From assembly GCF_002162315.1 (NCBI RefSeq), contig NZ_CP021416.1:2554207-2618206 (forward strand): a stretch of DNA of 64,000 bases, in the 5' to 3' direction. The DNA comes from Sulfurospirillum diekertiae (GTDB taxonomy: Bacteria; Campylobacterota; Campylobacteria; Campylobacterales; Sulfurospirillaceae). Below are positions 8,667 to 17,487 of the stretch, piece after piece. Within the stretch, counting starts at the first letter, position 1; each line of letters begins with the position of its first letter. The translations under genes were made by a program, and so were the position numbers. The notes under the pieces are model-generated. The model did not search any database. It had not been told where the DNA came from and saw nothing but the letters and a program-made list of their open reading frames with translations.

Positions 8667-9104
8667 ATGATTATTTTAGAAAAAAAATTAATATGTTTTG
8701 TCAATGAAGATAGTGGAAAATTACTGTTACGTCTCAGCATCGCTATATTAATGCTTTTTCATGGATTTAAAAAGTTTCATTCTGGCATTGGTGGCATTAA
8801 AGCATTAGTTTTCAACGCTGGATTACCAGACTTTTTTGCCTATGGAGTTTATTTTGGAGAGATTATTATTCCAATTTTATTAATAATTGGGTTATACACA
8901 CGTATCAGTGCCTTCATATTTAGCATCAACATGTGTGGAGCAATTTTTTTAGCATTAAGCGATAAAATTTTTATGCTTGATCCTAAAACGGGAGGTTTAA
9001 TGATTGAACTTCCTTTATTGTATCTCTTAAGTTCATTTGTTATTGTTTTTTTAGGTGCTGGAAAGTACAGTATAGATAGTAAATTGCAACATTACCAGAA
9101 GTAA
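8667..9104 (+). CDS. DoxX family membrane protein
   Basis: A 145-residue inner-membrane protein with four hydrophobic helices. The DoxX pattern LLRLSIAILMLFHGFKKFHSGIGG is near residues 19-43 and GVYFGEIIIPILLIIGLYTR follows. DoxX proteins are small quinone-associated or redox-related membrane proteins of mostly unknown activity. AGGAG at 8656-8660 sets the start. It lies between the porin/yceI pair and the broken AraC gene on the same strand. Confidence 0.85.
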   Translation: MIILEKKLICFVNEDSGKLLLRLSIAILMLFHGFKKFHSGIGGIKALVFNAGLPDFFAYGVYFGEIIIPILLIIGLYTRISAFIFSINMCGAIFLALSDKIFMLDPKTGGLMIELPLLYLLSSFVIVFLGAGKYSIDSKLQHYQK

Positions 9105-9149
9105 ATCACAACTGGCAATATTTTATTGGGATGTGAAAAGGAAATATAC

Positions 9150-9991
9150 ATGACGACCGAAATTAAACTTTTTTATGATATCGATCCCAATAGCCCTAAT
9201 GAAGATAAAAATTTTTTCATTGGAGAGATCCAACATTCTCCTCTACCCGTTGGAACACCTCCACCCCTTCCCATAGACATCCTTTTTACGAAATCATCTT
9301 TGTTATCAATGCAAATGGTGTCATGAAAATTGATTTTATTGATCGACCTATGCAAAAAGGTTCATTGTATTTGATGTTACCTTCTCAAATCCACTTACCT
9401 ATTTATACAGGAGAATTTCACGGTATTTTACTTCGTTTTGATCTCTCTATTTTTGAAGAAAAAACTTTTTTAGAAAATCTCTCTATTTTTAATTTTGATT
9501 ATTTATTAGTAGAAGAACCTGCCTATAGTTCATTAGTGGAATTATTACTCAGCTTACATGAAGAATTTCAAAGCGACAAAACGCTTAAACAATGTACGAT
9601 TAATAACTTACTCAAACTCTTTCTCATTCAAGTTCAAAGACTTCTTCCCAATGTTGTCAATGAACATACCCATACAACCATTTTTGGTTCACTCAATACT
9701 CTTTTAGAGACCAATAATTACAAAATTCAAACACCTGCCTTTTATGCAAAAAAACTCAAAATTTCGCTCAAAGTGCTTAATCAGGCAGTTAAAGAGTATA
9801 CAGGAATTCCTTGTGGCGAGTATATTCGCTCCAAAACAATTATTGAAGCGAAAAGACTTCTTTCTTATACAGGAATGAACTCAAACGAAATTGCAACTAA
9901 TTTAGGCTTTGAAGATGCAGCGTATTTTAGTCGCTTTTTTAAAAGAGAAACGGGATTTACGCCTATCGTATTTCGTAAAAAAGCACTCTAG
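9150..9991 (+). pseudogene. AraC family regulator, frameshifted
   Basis: A paralogue of the regulator at 5658-6470 (matching cupin and HTH segments, for example QAVKEYTGIPCGEYIRSKTI) split over two frames. The first part starts MTTEIKLFYDID at 9150; the conserved cupin piece PHRHPFYEIIFVINANGV is found only after shifting frame at the C tract near 9264-9272 (CCC at 9270-9272, one base short). A downstream ATG at 9323 could give a 222-residue C-terminal protein that keeps both helix-turn-helix motifs but lacks much of the sensor domain. The cause may be a sequence error, slippage or decay. Confidence 0.75.
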
Positions 9992-9994
9992 TAA

Positions 9995-10014
9995 AAGCCC
10001 CATTTCTGGGGCTT
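9995..10014 (+). terminator. Terminator after the AraC pseudogene
   Basis: AAGCCCC-n6-GGGGCTT forms a compact GC-rich hairpin directly after the stop codon. The next bases are CACTC and then a TTACATGTAA palindrome at 10021-10030. Confidence 0.7.
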
Positions 10015-10079
10015 CACTCTTTACATGTAAAGCACTTACTCTGCCTCGCAAGAGGCAAGCTTCAGTGACCTAGTATTTA

Positions 10080-10112
10080 ACGTAGCTTTTCAAGCTTAGC
10101 TTGTAAAGCGTG
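10080..10112. repeat. Hairpin downstream of fdhC, related to one at 14836-14877
   Basis: After AACGTA the sequence GCTTTTCAAGC-tta-GCTTGTAAAGC forms an 11-bp stem with one mismatch. A similar element (AACGTAG, then TCTTTAAAGC-ttt-GCTTTAAAGG) lies after the TorD-like gene. Both sit just beyond the 3' ends of minus-strand genes of the formate dehydrogenase locus, without an obvious T run. They may be mRNA end-protecting or processing hairpins. Confidence 0.45.
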
Positions 10113-10117
10113 TCAAA

Positions 10118-11017
10118 TTAAAACTTACCCTGATCTCTCAGTTTCTTATACCATGTACTATGAAGAATCTTGACTTCTTCTTCTTCAACATACCCAGTAA
10201 TAATACTATGCACTGCTCCTTTAATAGCAAACATGGACATATACACATGGGTGATAAACATTGCAACGATTGCAAAGCCCATCACATTATGGATAATCGC
10301 TGCTGCTCTTAACATATCTATTTGAGATAGACCTGTGAGATCATGCAACATTTGCATTTTAAAGTCTAGGAAGAACATGAATGCACCACTTAAGATCATG
10401 GTAATACCACCAAGTATTGCTACCCAGTACCACATCTTTTGACCAGCATTAAACTTCCCTGCTAGGATGGGTTTTTTCTCTTTAGAGAGGTAACCTCCTA
10501 GGATCATAAACCATTTGACATCATCCATGTTAAAGAGTGCTTCTTTAAGCCACATCAGAGCCATAGGAATGACGACAATAGTGAAAGGTATGGTAAAGAT
10601 ACCATGGAGGTTCTTTGCCATTCTTACAAAGGTTCCACCACCAAAGAAGTCACCGAAAACGATAATGAATCCTGTGGGTATAATCACCAAAAAGCTTATT
10701 GCGGCTACTTGGTGGATTATTCGATTATAGAGATTAAAGGCATAGTATTTCTTTGCACTGTGTGGAAACACTTTGGGGCCTATAATCAGGTAATGGATAT
10801 AGAAGGCTAAAGGAACTCCGATTAAGACTCCTAGGAATATCCATGCAAAGTATTTATTTTGCAACAGGGTAAACAAAGGTCCTAAGTGGGTACTGCCCTC
10901 TTTGCCGTATTCTAAAATATTTTGTATGCGCATCTCACCCCAGATTTGGCTCTCAGTGGCAAATGCCACTGTTGCCAAACTCAGAGCTGCAATGATCATC
11001 AGTAGATTCTTTCTCAT
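10118..11017 (-). CDS. fdhC: Formate dehydrogenase cytochrome b subunit
   Basis: A membrane di-haem cytochrome b (FdnI/FdhC family) of about 299 residues that passes electrons from FdhB to the menaquinone pool. An N-terminal signal-like stretch (MRKNLLMIIAALSLATVAFA) is followed by four transmembrane helices with histidines suited to haem ligation (YNRIIHQVAAISF, KNLHGIFTIPF, AAIIHNVMGFAIVAMFITHVYMSMFA). I prefer ATG 11017, five bases after AAAGGAG, over the upstream ATG 11032 that overlaps fdhB. It is the last gene of the fdh operon. Confidence 0.92.
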   Translation of the reverse strand: MRKNLLMIIAALSLATVAFATESQIWGEMRIQNILEYGKEGSTHLGPLFTLLQNKYFAWIFLGVLIGVPLAFYIHYLIIGPKVFPHSAKKYYAFNLYNRIIHQVAAISFLVIIPTGFIIVFGDFFGGGTFVRMAKNLHGIFTIPFTIVVIPMALMWLKEALFNMDDVKWFMILGGYLSKEKKPILAGKFNAGQKMWYWVAILGGITMILSGAFMFFLDFKMQMLHDLTGLSQIDMLRAAAIIHNVMGFAIVAMFITHVYMSMFAIKGAVHSIITGYVEEEEVKILHSTWYKKLRDQGKF

Positions 11018-11028
11018 TGCTGCTCCTT

Positions 11029-11610
11029 TCATTGCACCTTTAATGCACCTTTACCTCGACCTACAACACGTTTACGATATATGGCAGAGACACTCTCTGC
11101 ATCTCCGACCAAAAGGGCATTGGTGGAGCAGACGGCCGCACACATAGGAACTTTGCCCTCAGCGATACGGTTTTGACCGTAAAGTTCACGCTCATGAACG
11201 GAGTTTGTCTCTAATGGACCGCCAGCACACATCGTACATTTATCCATAGCTCCCTTGTGCCCAAAGGCACCATCTCTTGGAAATTGTGGTGCACCAAACG
11301 GACATGCGTACAAGCAGTAACCACAACCGATACATTTGCTTTTATCATGAAGGACGATACCATCCTCTCTGATATAGAAACAATCCACTGGGCACACTTG
11401 CTCGCATGGAGCATCCGTACAATGCATGCAGGCAATGGAAGTGCTGATCTCTTTACCGATCACACCCTCATTGAGGGTGATGACTTTACGGCGATTAATC
11501 CCTGTTGGAAGTTCATGGGCTTCGCCGCATGCAACCATACATGCAAAACATTCGATACAACGATCATTATCACAAAAGAATTTCATTCGTGCCATATCAT
11601 TACTCATCAT
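11029..11610 (-). CDS. fdhB: Formate dehydrogenase iron-sulfur subunit
   Basis: A 193-residue ferredoxin-type subunit with four Cys clusters: CIECFACMVACGEAH, CMHCTDAPCEQVCP, CIGCGYCLYACPFG and the CTMC...CAAVC set. These bind four [4Fe-4S] clusters that link the catalytic FdhA to cytochrome b FdhC. No signal peptide is present; such subunits cross the membrane with the Tat-targeted FdhA. It is 7 bp after fdhA. The start may be either of two adjacent ATGs (11610 or 11607) after a GGGGGTGG ribosome site. Confidence 0.94.
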   Translation of the reverse strand: MMSNDMARMKFFCDNDRCIECFACMVACGEAHELPTGINRRKVITLNEGVIGKEISTSIACMHCTDAPCEQVCPVDCFYIREDGIVLHDKSKCIGCGYCLYACPFGAPQFPRDGAFGHKGAMDKCTMCAGGPLETNSVHERELYGQNRIAEGKVPMCAAVCSTNALLVGDAESVSAIYRKRVVGRGKGALKVQ

Positions 11611-11617
11611 CCACCCC

Positions 11618-14455
11618 CTATGCTTTCTCGACGCGGCATAGACCAGCGTTGAACTCTGAAATTTGCGTAATCACATCAAAACCGTAATTGGTAATCGTAT
11701 TGGAACTCTCACCAATCGCATACGGTTTCGTACCTTCTGGATAATTGGCACTCAGATCCGTTCCTTGGAACACCCCTGAAAAGTTGTATGGCATGCAGAT
11801 ACGATCTGGCGTTACGCTTTGATTGTGATACGCTTTGACCTTGATTTTTGTGCCTTGCGGTGCATGAATCCACATCATATCACGATCTTTAATACCATGA
11901 CTGAGTGCTAAGTCTGGGTGAATATTGGCATACATCTCTGGCGTAAGTGCGGAGAGGTATTTACTCGTTCGCTCAAGCATACCAGCTCCTGAGAGGTTAA
12001 CCACCCTCATGCTCACCAACATCGTTGGAAACTCTTTAGACCAATCTTGTTTTTGTTGCTCAGACTTATATTTTGTCTCAACACGGAAGTTTTTAGCCTG
12101 ATCTTCATACGTTGGGTATTTTTGAACCAAATCCCATCTTGGTGAGTGGATCGGCTCTCTGTGCATTGGCACAGGATCTGGGAATTCCCACACAATCGTA
12201 CGAGCACGTGCATTTCCATACACACAAACCCCAGCTTCACGCGCTTTTTGCTGAATGATGCCGCTAAAGTCCATCGCCCAGCTTCCACCCATTTGTGCTT
12301 TTTCTTCTTCGGTAAGGGTAATACCAAGCACTTTTTCAATGTTCTCTTTAGTGAGTTGTGGGTAACCACCCTCAATTTTTGAGCCCGCAACGGTCACGCT
12401 TTTATCGGCCAATTGACTGACACCATTGTGTTCTAAGCCAAAGCGATTTCTAAAGCCCATACCACCTTCATTGACGGGAACATCTCGATTGTAAAGTATA
12501 GGTGAGCCTGGGTGTTTTTCATCCCAACATGGCCATGGAAGTCCATAATACTGACCTTTCATAGGTCCTTTACCTTCGAGTGTTACAGGATCAAACATAT
12601 GCCAGTTTTCTTGATGCGCGCGTAAACGTTCCGCCGTCCAACCACTCAGACCAATGGATTTAATGGTACGCGCGATTTCGTTAGTTGCATCATCTGGCCA
12701 TTTAAAGTCCTCTTTAACTTGAACGACTTTACCCTCTTTGACACCCATCTTCATACCACGAACAAACTCATCATAGAAACCAAATTTTTTCGCAAAAAGG
12801 AACATAACCTCTTCGTCTGGTTTACTCTCATAAAGCGGCTCAACCACTTTGGTTCGCCATTGAGAAGAGCGGTTCGTTGCGGTAACGGTTCCTTCGCTCT
12901 CAAATTGAGTTGCAACCGGTAAGATGTAGATATTGTCTTTTCGGCTTGTAAGAACGGCTGCTTCATTGACAAATGGCTCTGCAATCACCACTAAATCAAC
13001 TTTATCCAGCGCCTCTTTTATTTTGGCTTGTTGAGACATAGAGGTAATGCCCGTCCCTTGAATCCAAACAGCACGAATAGGACTTGAAGAGTAGGTTTTT
13101 TCCTCTTGAAGAACACCTTGATACCATTTAGCCAAAGAGAAGCCTTTTTCGTTCATCCATTTTTTCTCAAAGAAACGACCTTTGAGCCATTCGTAATCCA
13201 CGCCCCAAGATGTCGCAAAGTATTTCCATGCTGGATCTTCAAGGCCATAATAACCAGGAAGCGTATCAGCAAGGTTTGCCATATCCGTTGCACCTTGAAC
13301 ATTGTCGTGTCCACGAATAATGTAAAGCCCACCACCTTTTCGACCCATGTTGCCCAGAGCAATTTGAAGGATTGGAAGGATTCTGGTGTTAGAAGAACCA
13401 ATACTGTGTTGTGTAATACCCAATGACCATGCAATAGCGCTTGGGCTATTTTTTGCAAACAGTGTGGTTGCTTGAATAATTTGATCGACCGGAATGCCTG
13501 TAACATCCGAAGTAACTTCCGGTGTCCATTTGGCAGCTTCTGCACGGATTTGATCCATTGCATAAGAGCGCGTATCGATAAATTCTTTATCTTCCCAACC
13601 ATTTTTGAAGATAAGATGGAGCATGCCGTACACAAATGCAATGTCTGTACCTGAACGAATACGTAGGTAGAGATCTGCTTTTGCAGCACTACGAGTGTAA
13701 ATTGGATCAACAACGATCAATTTTGTCCCCGCTCTGTCTTTTGCTTGTAAGAAGTGTTTAAAACCAATTGGGTTTGCAACCGCTGAGTTACAACCGATCA
13801 TCATAATGACCTTAGCGTTTACAGCATCACCAAATTGTTGTGTCATAGCACCGTATCCAAATGTATTCGCAGCACCTGCGACGGAAGCACTATGTCAGAT
13901 TCTAGCTACGTGGTCAATATTGTTTGTTCCCCACATTGCAGCAAACTTTCTAAAATAGTAAGATTGTTGCAAGCTGAATTTCGCTGAACCTAAAAACTCT
14001 ACGATGTCTGGGCCATTTTCGGCGCGCATTTTAAGCATTTTTTCTGAAATCTCATTAACGGCTTGATCCCAACTGATACGTTGCCATTTTCCATCGACTT
14101 TTTTGAGAGGATACTTAATACGTTGTTTGCTTTTCACCAAATCAATCTGGTCAATGCCTTTACAACAGTGGCTACCTTGGCTAATCGGGTGATCTTGTGC
14201 CACATCTTGGCGAACCCACACACCGTTTTGTACTTCAGCGATAATACCGCAACCTGCCGAGCAGATACTACAAATCGTTTTGACTTTCTTTGAACCTGGG
14301 AAAGGATTTTTCACTTCTTCTTCAGTAGCTGGTCTGATTGAGTCACTGGAGGCAAACGCTGTTGTTGCTCCAAAACTCGCTCCGATCGCTGCCATTTTAA
14401 GAAATGATCGTCGTCCCATATGCAAAGAGGCGTCTTTTAACATCTCTTTACTCAT
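11618..14455 (-). CDS. fdhA: Formate dehydrogenase alpha subunit, selenocysteine-containing
   Basis: The catalytic molybdopterin subunit, 945 residues when the in-frame TGA at 13895-13897 is read as selenocysteine. A Tat signal (MGRRSFLKMAAIGASFGA) directs export; a [4Fe-4S] motif (CSICSAGCG...CC) follows at about 61-100. The Sec codon sits in the expected context VARI-U-HSASVAG, and the frame continues without a break into NTFGYGAMTQQFGDAVNAK. It oxidises formate in the periplasm using a bis-MGD Mo or W centre. A SECIS hairpin lies just downstream of the TGA, and selA/selB are 6 kb away. The two open frames should not be annotated as separate genes or a pseudogene. Confidence 0.96.
13867..13881 (-). 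promoter_or_regulatory. Bacterial SECIS hairpin in fdhA
   Basis: Read on the minus strand, TCGCAG-GTG-CTGCGA forms a 6-bp stem, starting 13 nt after the UGA. Its apical AGGUGCU resembles the AGGUCU loop of the E. coli fdhF SECIS, where SelB binds, and the spacing is similar. It directs selenocysteine insertion at 13895-13897. Confidence 0.85.
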
Positions 14456-14464
14456 CTAATCTCC

Positions 14465-14668
14465 TTAGACTGCCGCGTGATAATACGCGTCCCAATTGGC
14501 TGTTTTTTTGTAGAGAATCTCTTTTTTCTTAGAGTGTCCCTTAACAACACCATTACTTCCTGCTATTTTTGCACCGTTTTCATTAGCAATTGCGCTAACG
14601 CCAACAGCGGCAACAACAGCACTTGCGCCGAGAGTTTTTTTAAGAAAACTCCTTCTTTGATCTTGCAT
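14465..14668 (-). CDS. Small Tat-signal protein of the formate dehydrogenase operon
   Basis: A protein of about 67 residues with a twin-arginine signal (QRRSFLKKTLGASAVVAAVGVSA) and a short basic mature part ending NWDAYYHAAV. Small Tat-signal proteins of this type precede fdhA in Campylobacter and relatives; they may be exported with the enzyme or assist assembly, but the function is not established. AAGGAG lies nine bases before ATG 14668 and three before ATG 14674, so I prefer 14668. It is 9 bp upstream of fdhA. Confidence 0.75.
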   Translation of the reverse strand: MQDQRRSFLKKTLGASAVVAAVGVSAIANENGAKIAGSNGVVKGHSKKKEILYKKTANWDAYYHAAV

Positions 14669-14708
14669 GGTCATTTTCTCCTTGCAGAATTTCTCTTTGA
14701 GTACCAAA

Positions 14709-14746
14709 GAGAGCGCTAAAGAAACCGTGATTTCCTTAGCGCTCTC
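14709..14746 (-). terminator. Long hairpin before the fdh genes, attenuator-like
   Basis: GAGAGCGCTAA(A)GAAA pairs with TTTC(C)TTAGCGCTCTC, about 15 bp of stem with a 6-nt loop. On the minus strand it is followed by TTTGG and then the ribosome site of the small Tat gene. It lies between the torD-like gene and fdhA, so it may end the upstream transcript or reduce read-through. A TTACATGTAA copy (14750-14759) abuts it. Confidence 0.55.
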
Positions 14747-14835
14747 CCTTTACATGTAAAGATAAATACTATGCAAAATTAGCATATTTATAGAACATAA
14801 AGCACCAATGGGAAGTGGGCTTTCTGTCTTTGAAA

Positions 14836-14877
14836 ACCCAGTGTTAACGTAGTCTTTAAAGCTTTGCTTTAAAGGCG
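14836..14877. repeat. Hairpin downstream of the TorD-like gene
   Basis: AACGTAG followed by a stem TCTTTAAAGC-ttt-GCTTTAAAGG. It resembles the hairpin after fdhC at 10080-10112 and likewise follows a minus-strand gene end. No T run is seen on the minus strand. Confidence 0.4.
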
Positions 14878-14890
14878 TATTAAGAGTTTT

Positions 14891-15604
14891 TTAGAGAACA
14901 AACTCTTCCATATTCTTCTTCGGTCTTGGGGTAAGTTGTTTATGGGGTTTCTTAAACTCTTTGGTAAATACTCTTGGTGTTTCACTCTCTCGTATAGGTT
15001 TTTTCACATCCAGATAAAGTCTCTCAAGTGCCATAAATGATTGCATGATAACTGCGAAATCTTCGTAAAAATGACTCTCTTCATGAACATGAAGAGCTGC
15101 GATAAACTCATCAATAAAAGGATTTAAAATCTTCTCAAAAACTTCACGAGCTAGTTGTGCACTCTTCTCATTGCCACTGAGCTCTTCTTCGATCATTTTT
15201 TGCATAAACAGAACAATAAAACCGATGTGATCTTCCAACTCTTTAAATTTCTCGTTATCCCGTCTGTAGTTGGAACTTAAAACGTATTTCACCATCTCTT
15301 GACGCATTTTGCCATCGTCTCTGTTCTCTACAAAAAATGAAGCGGTGACAGGAATATACGCTGAGTAAGGACTAAAAAAGACTTTATCGCTCTCCTCTTT
15401 TAAAAGCGTATAGCCTCCAGTAATAAGCAAATTTTGCATATTACTAAACGCGACTTTACTTTCTTCATCAAGTGGATTCTGAGCCAGTGCATCCATTGTT
15501 TTTTGAATGATTCCAAGATCATTTGGATTGTCAAAAAACGTCAAAAGGGAGGCAAAGAGCCCATAATAAACGGCTCTTGCCTTATTGATCGCCTCTTTGT
15601 TCAT
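14891..15604 (-). CDS. TorD/DmsD-like chaperone for formate dehydrogenase
   Basis: A 237-residue, all-helical cytoplasmic protein. The N-terminal ARAVYYGLFASLLTFFDNP and the central FFSPYSAYIPVTASFF fit the TorD/DmsD/NarJ redox-enzyme maturation family, whose members bind Tat signal peptides and hold the apoenzyme until the Mo cofactor is inserted. Its place just upstream of fdhA makes FdhA the likely client. The basic C-terminal tail (KEFKKPHKQLTPRPKKN) is an extension beyond the usual ~200-residue fold. It overlaps the preceding polyferredoxin gene by four bases. Confidence 0.82.
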   Translation of the reverse strand: MNKEAINKARAVYYGLFASLLTFFDNPNDLGIIQKTMDALAQNPLDEESKVAFSNMQNLLITGGYTLLKEESDKVFFSPYSAYIPVTASFFVENRDDGKMRQEMVKYVLSSNYRRDNEKFKELEDHIGFIVLFMQKMIEEELSGNEKSAQLAREVFEKILNPFIDEFIAALHVHEESHFYEDFAVIMQSFMALERLYLDVKKPIRESETPRVFTKEFKKPHKQLTPRPKKNMEEFVL

Positions 15605-17283
15605 ACATTCATTCCTTTAGTTTCATTTTCCATGTGCGCTTTAAACATCACTTTGGGTTTGCATGCTGCACAGCAGTAGAGCGTTCGAAGTTTCACTTCA
15701 TCATTACCAAAAAGCGGCGTCATGACTGCTGCAATTTTTTCAACCGCTTTAACCGTCGCAAACGGTGTCCCACACTCAATACAGGTAAAGAGTTCGTCTT
15801 TTGCCATAATACGTTGCGAAAACCAACTCGGTTTTAAGCTGATCTCATCGCGTATGACCGTTAAACAACCTTGTTCAGGACAGGTCACTTCACAATAGGT
15901 ACAATTCGTACAAATGGACGCATTAAAACGAAGTGAATTGTCTTCAGGGTGCGCTGTGAGTGCGCGAACATTACACGCTCCCACACAGCTAAGACACAAT
16001 GTACACTTACTCTCATCGATTTTGATGTCGCCATAATGAACATGTTCACCCGTCTTCACCACACCTAAATCTTCATCACCCACCAAATGCGCAAGGCGTG
16101 CTGAGAAGATCTCTCGTTTGCGAAGACCCTCTTCATTGATGCCGTACATACACTCAGGAATACTCTCAATCGTTTCAAAAATACGTGCTAAATCAGCACT
16201 GTCTTCACAGACATAAATGGCTTTTTTATGGTACTTTCTCTCAAAAATTTCGTTAAGAATGCGAATGACGTCACCCGTACCTTTAGAGATAAAATCGGTG
16301 TAGAAAATAATCGGATTGCCGCTGGTTTGAAGCAAATTCATCAAATGGGCTTCATGCAAATACTTCTCACCCTCAATCATAAGTGGCAAAACGCCCTCTT
16401 TCAAAGGAATGTCAATCAAACCTAAATCCATTTTATGCGGAATAATCAGTGCTGTTGAGCCTTTAAAATACTCACTCAAATGCGAAAAAGCAATGCGTGG
16501 CATCTGCGTATAATCAAGTGCTCCACTGGGGCACACACTGATACAACCACCACAGCCATGACAGTCTATATGTGAAAATGCCAAGTGCTTCTCTTCATCC
16601 TCTTTTAAAATGGCAACCGTTGGACAGACCTCAGCACATTTACCGCAAATCTCTTCGCGTCTTTCATGGTACTGGCAGATGGAAGGGTCGTAGCTAATAT
16701 AGTTTTTATAGTGGTACTCGCCTTTGTTGTCACGAAGCTTTTTAAGCGCACCTTCCAAACTAAGAAGTGCGGGGTCATACACACCGCTTTGTTTCATCGC
16801 AAACACGGGCGCATTCCACCAAATGATTTGATCGCACTCTAATTCAAGGAGTTCGCCCTCTTTTTTAAGCGTTACATGTAAATTTCCAATGTGCCCATTC
16901 ACATCTAAAATCATCGATGGGGAAAGAAGCATGACCGTAAAGTCATCCTCTCTTAACTCTTCTTTCAATGCTTCATGACTAACCTCTTCAGTGACGATTA
17001 AAACCTTATCGCCAACTTCTTGTGAATAGTCCATATCTTGTGCAAAATCAAATCCAAGAGCACGCATTGCGTAAAGTTTTGTAACATTATTTATTTTTTG
17101 TGCAATGCTATCGTTGGATTGTTTGAGGTAGAAATTGATCTCTGGTGCGTAAATAATCGCTTCTGCCTCAGGGTGATTGGAGACGAGATACTCGCCTTTA
17201 GAAGCCGTTTTGACAAGCTCTATCTCTTCACTCAGTGGAAAATCTAAGCCGATGTTATCGTAAAAAATATACTCTTTTTGCAT
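15601..17283 (-). CDS. Polyferredoxin associated with formate dehydrogenase
   Basis: A cytoplasmic protein of about 560 residues. Four ferredoxin-type Cys motifs are visible: CGKCAEVCP, CHGCGGCISVCP, CTLCLSCVGACN and CTNCTYCEVTCP, with further CIECG and CCAAC pairs at the C-terminus that could bind a cluster or zinc. The first ~190 residues have no recognised fold. It is co-transcribed with the TorD-like gene and fdh genes. Its role is probably electron transfer or assembly for the formate dehydrogenase, inferred from context. The start is ATG 17283 after GGGA; ATG 17295 upstream is possible. Confidence 0.75.
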   Translation of the reverse strand: MQKEYIFYDNIGLDFPLSEEIELVKTASKGEYLVSNHPEAEAIIYAPEINFYLKQSNDSIAQKINNVTKLYAMRALGFDFAQDMDYSQEVGDKVLIVTEEVSHEALKEELREDDFTVMLLSPSMILDVNGHIGNLHVTLKKEGELLELECDQIIWWNAPVFAMKQSGVYDPALLSLEGALKKLRDNKGEYHYKNYISYDPSICQYHERREEICGKCAEVCPTVAILKEDEEKHLAFSHIDCHGCGGCISVCPSGALDYTQMPRIAFSHLSEYFKGSTALIIPHKMDLGLIDIPLKEGVLPLMIEGEKYLHEAHLMNLLQTSGNPIIFYTDFISKGTGDVIRILNEIFERKYHKKAIYVCEDSADLARIFETIESIPECMYGINEEGLRKREIFSARLAHLVGDEDLGVVKTGEHVHYGDIKIDESKCTLCLSCVGACNVRALTAHPEDNSLRFNASICTNCTYCEVTCPEQGCLTVIRDEISLKPSWFSQRIMAKDELFTCIECGTPFATVKAVEKIAAVMTPLFGNDEVKLRTLYCCAACKPKVMFKAHMENETKGMNV

Positions 17284-17379
17284 TTTGTTTCCCATATTGG
17301 TAAATCATTGTTTACCTAATTGTAAAATGAATTGGTTTAAACGGCTCTTAACAAGAGAAAGTTTATCGTCTTGCATATC

Positions 17380-17401
17380 GTTATATATATTTATATACAA
17401 C
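17380..17401. promoter_or_regulatory. Palindromic operator candidate in the divergent fdh/sensor region
   Basis: GTTATATATA-tt-TATATACAAC is a 10+10 inverted repeat with one mismatch. It lies between the polyferredoxin gene and the sensor operon, where a response-regulator dimer could act on both promoters. It is AT-rich, so chance pairing is possible. Confidence 0.4.
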
Positions 17402-17449
17402 TAATTATAGGGGCTTTTTTCACTATAGGTTGCGTTAATATTCTTCCGC

Positions 17450-17455
17450 TATAAT
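17450..17455 (+). promoter_or_regulatory. -10 box before the sensor operon
   Basis: TATAAT 33 bp before the start of the binding-protein gene. No convincing -35 box is seen. Confidence 0.45.
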
Positions 17456-17487
17456 AGTTATCATCAAACAATGAAGGTGACTTTATT

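Noticed and set aside
13846-13897. Frameshift or stop splitting fdhA into two genes
   Set aside because: The frame is continuous through one TGA in the family's selenocysteine position, with a SECIS hairpin and sel genes nearby.
14760-14890. Moco riboswitch before the fdh genes
   Set aside because: The conserved Moco RNA elements could not be found; only simple hairpins are visible.
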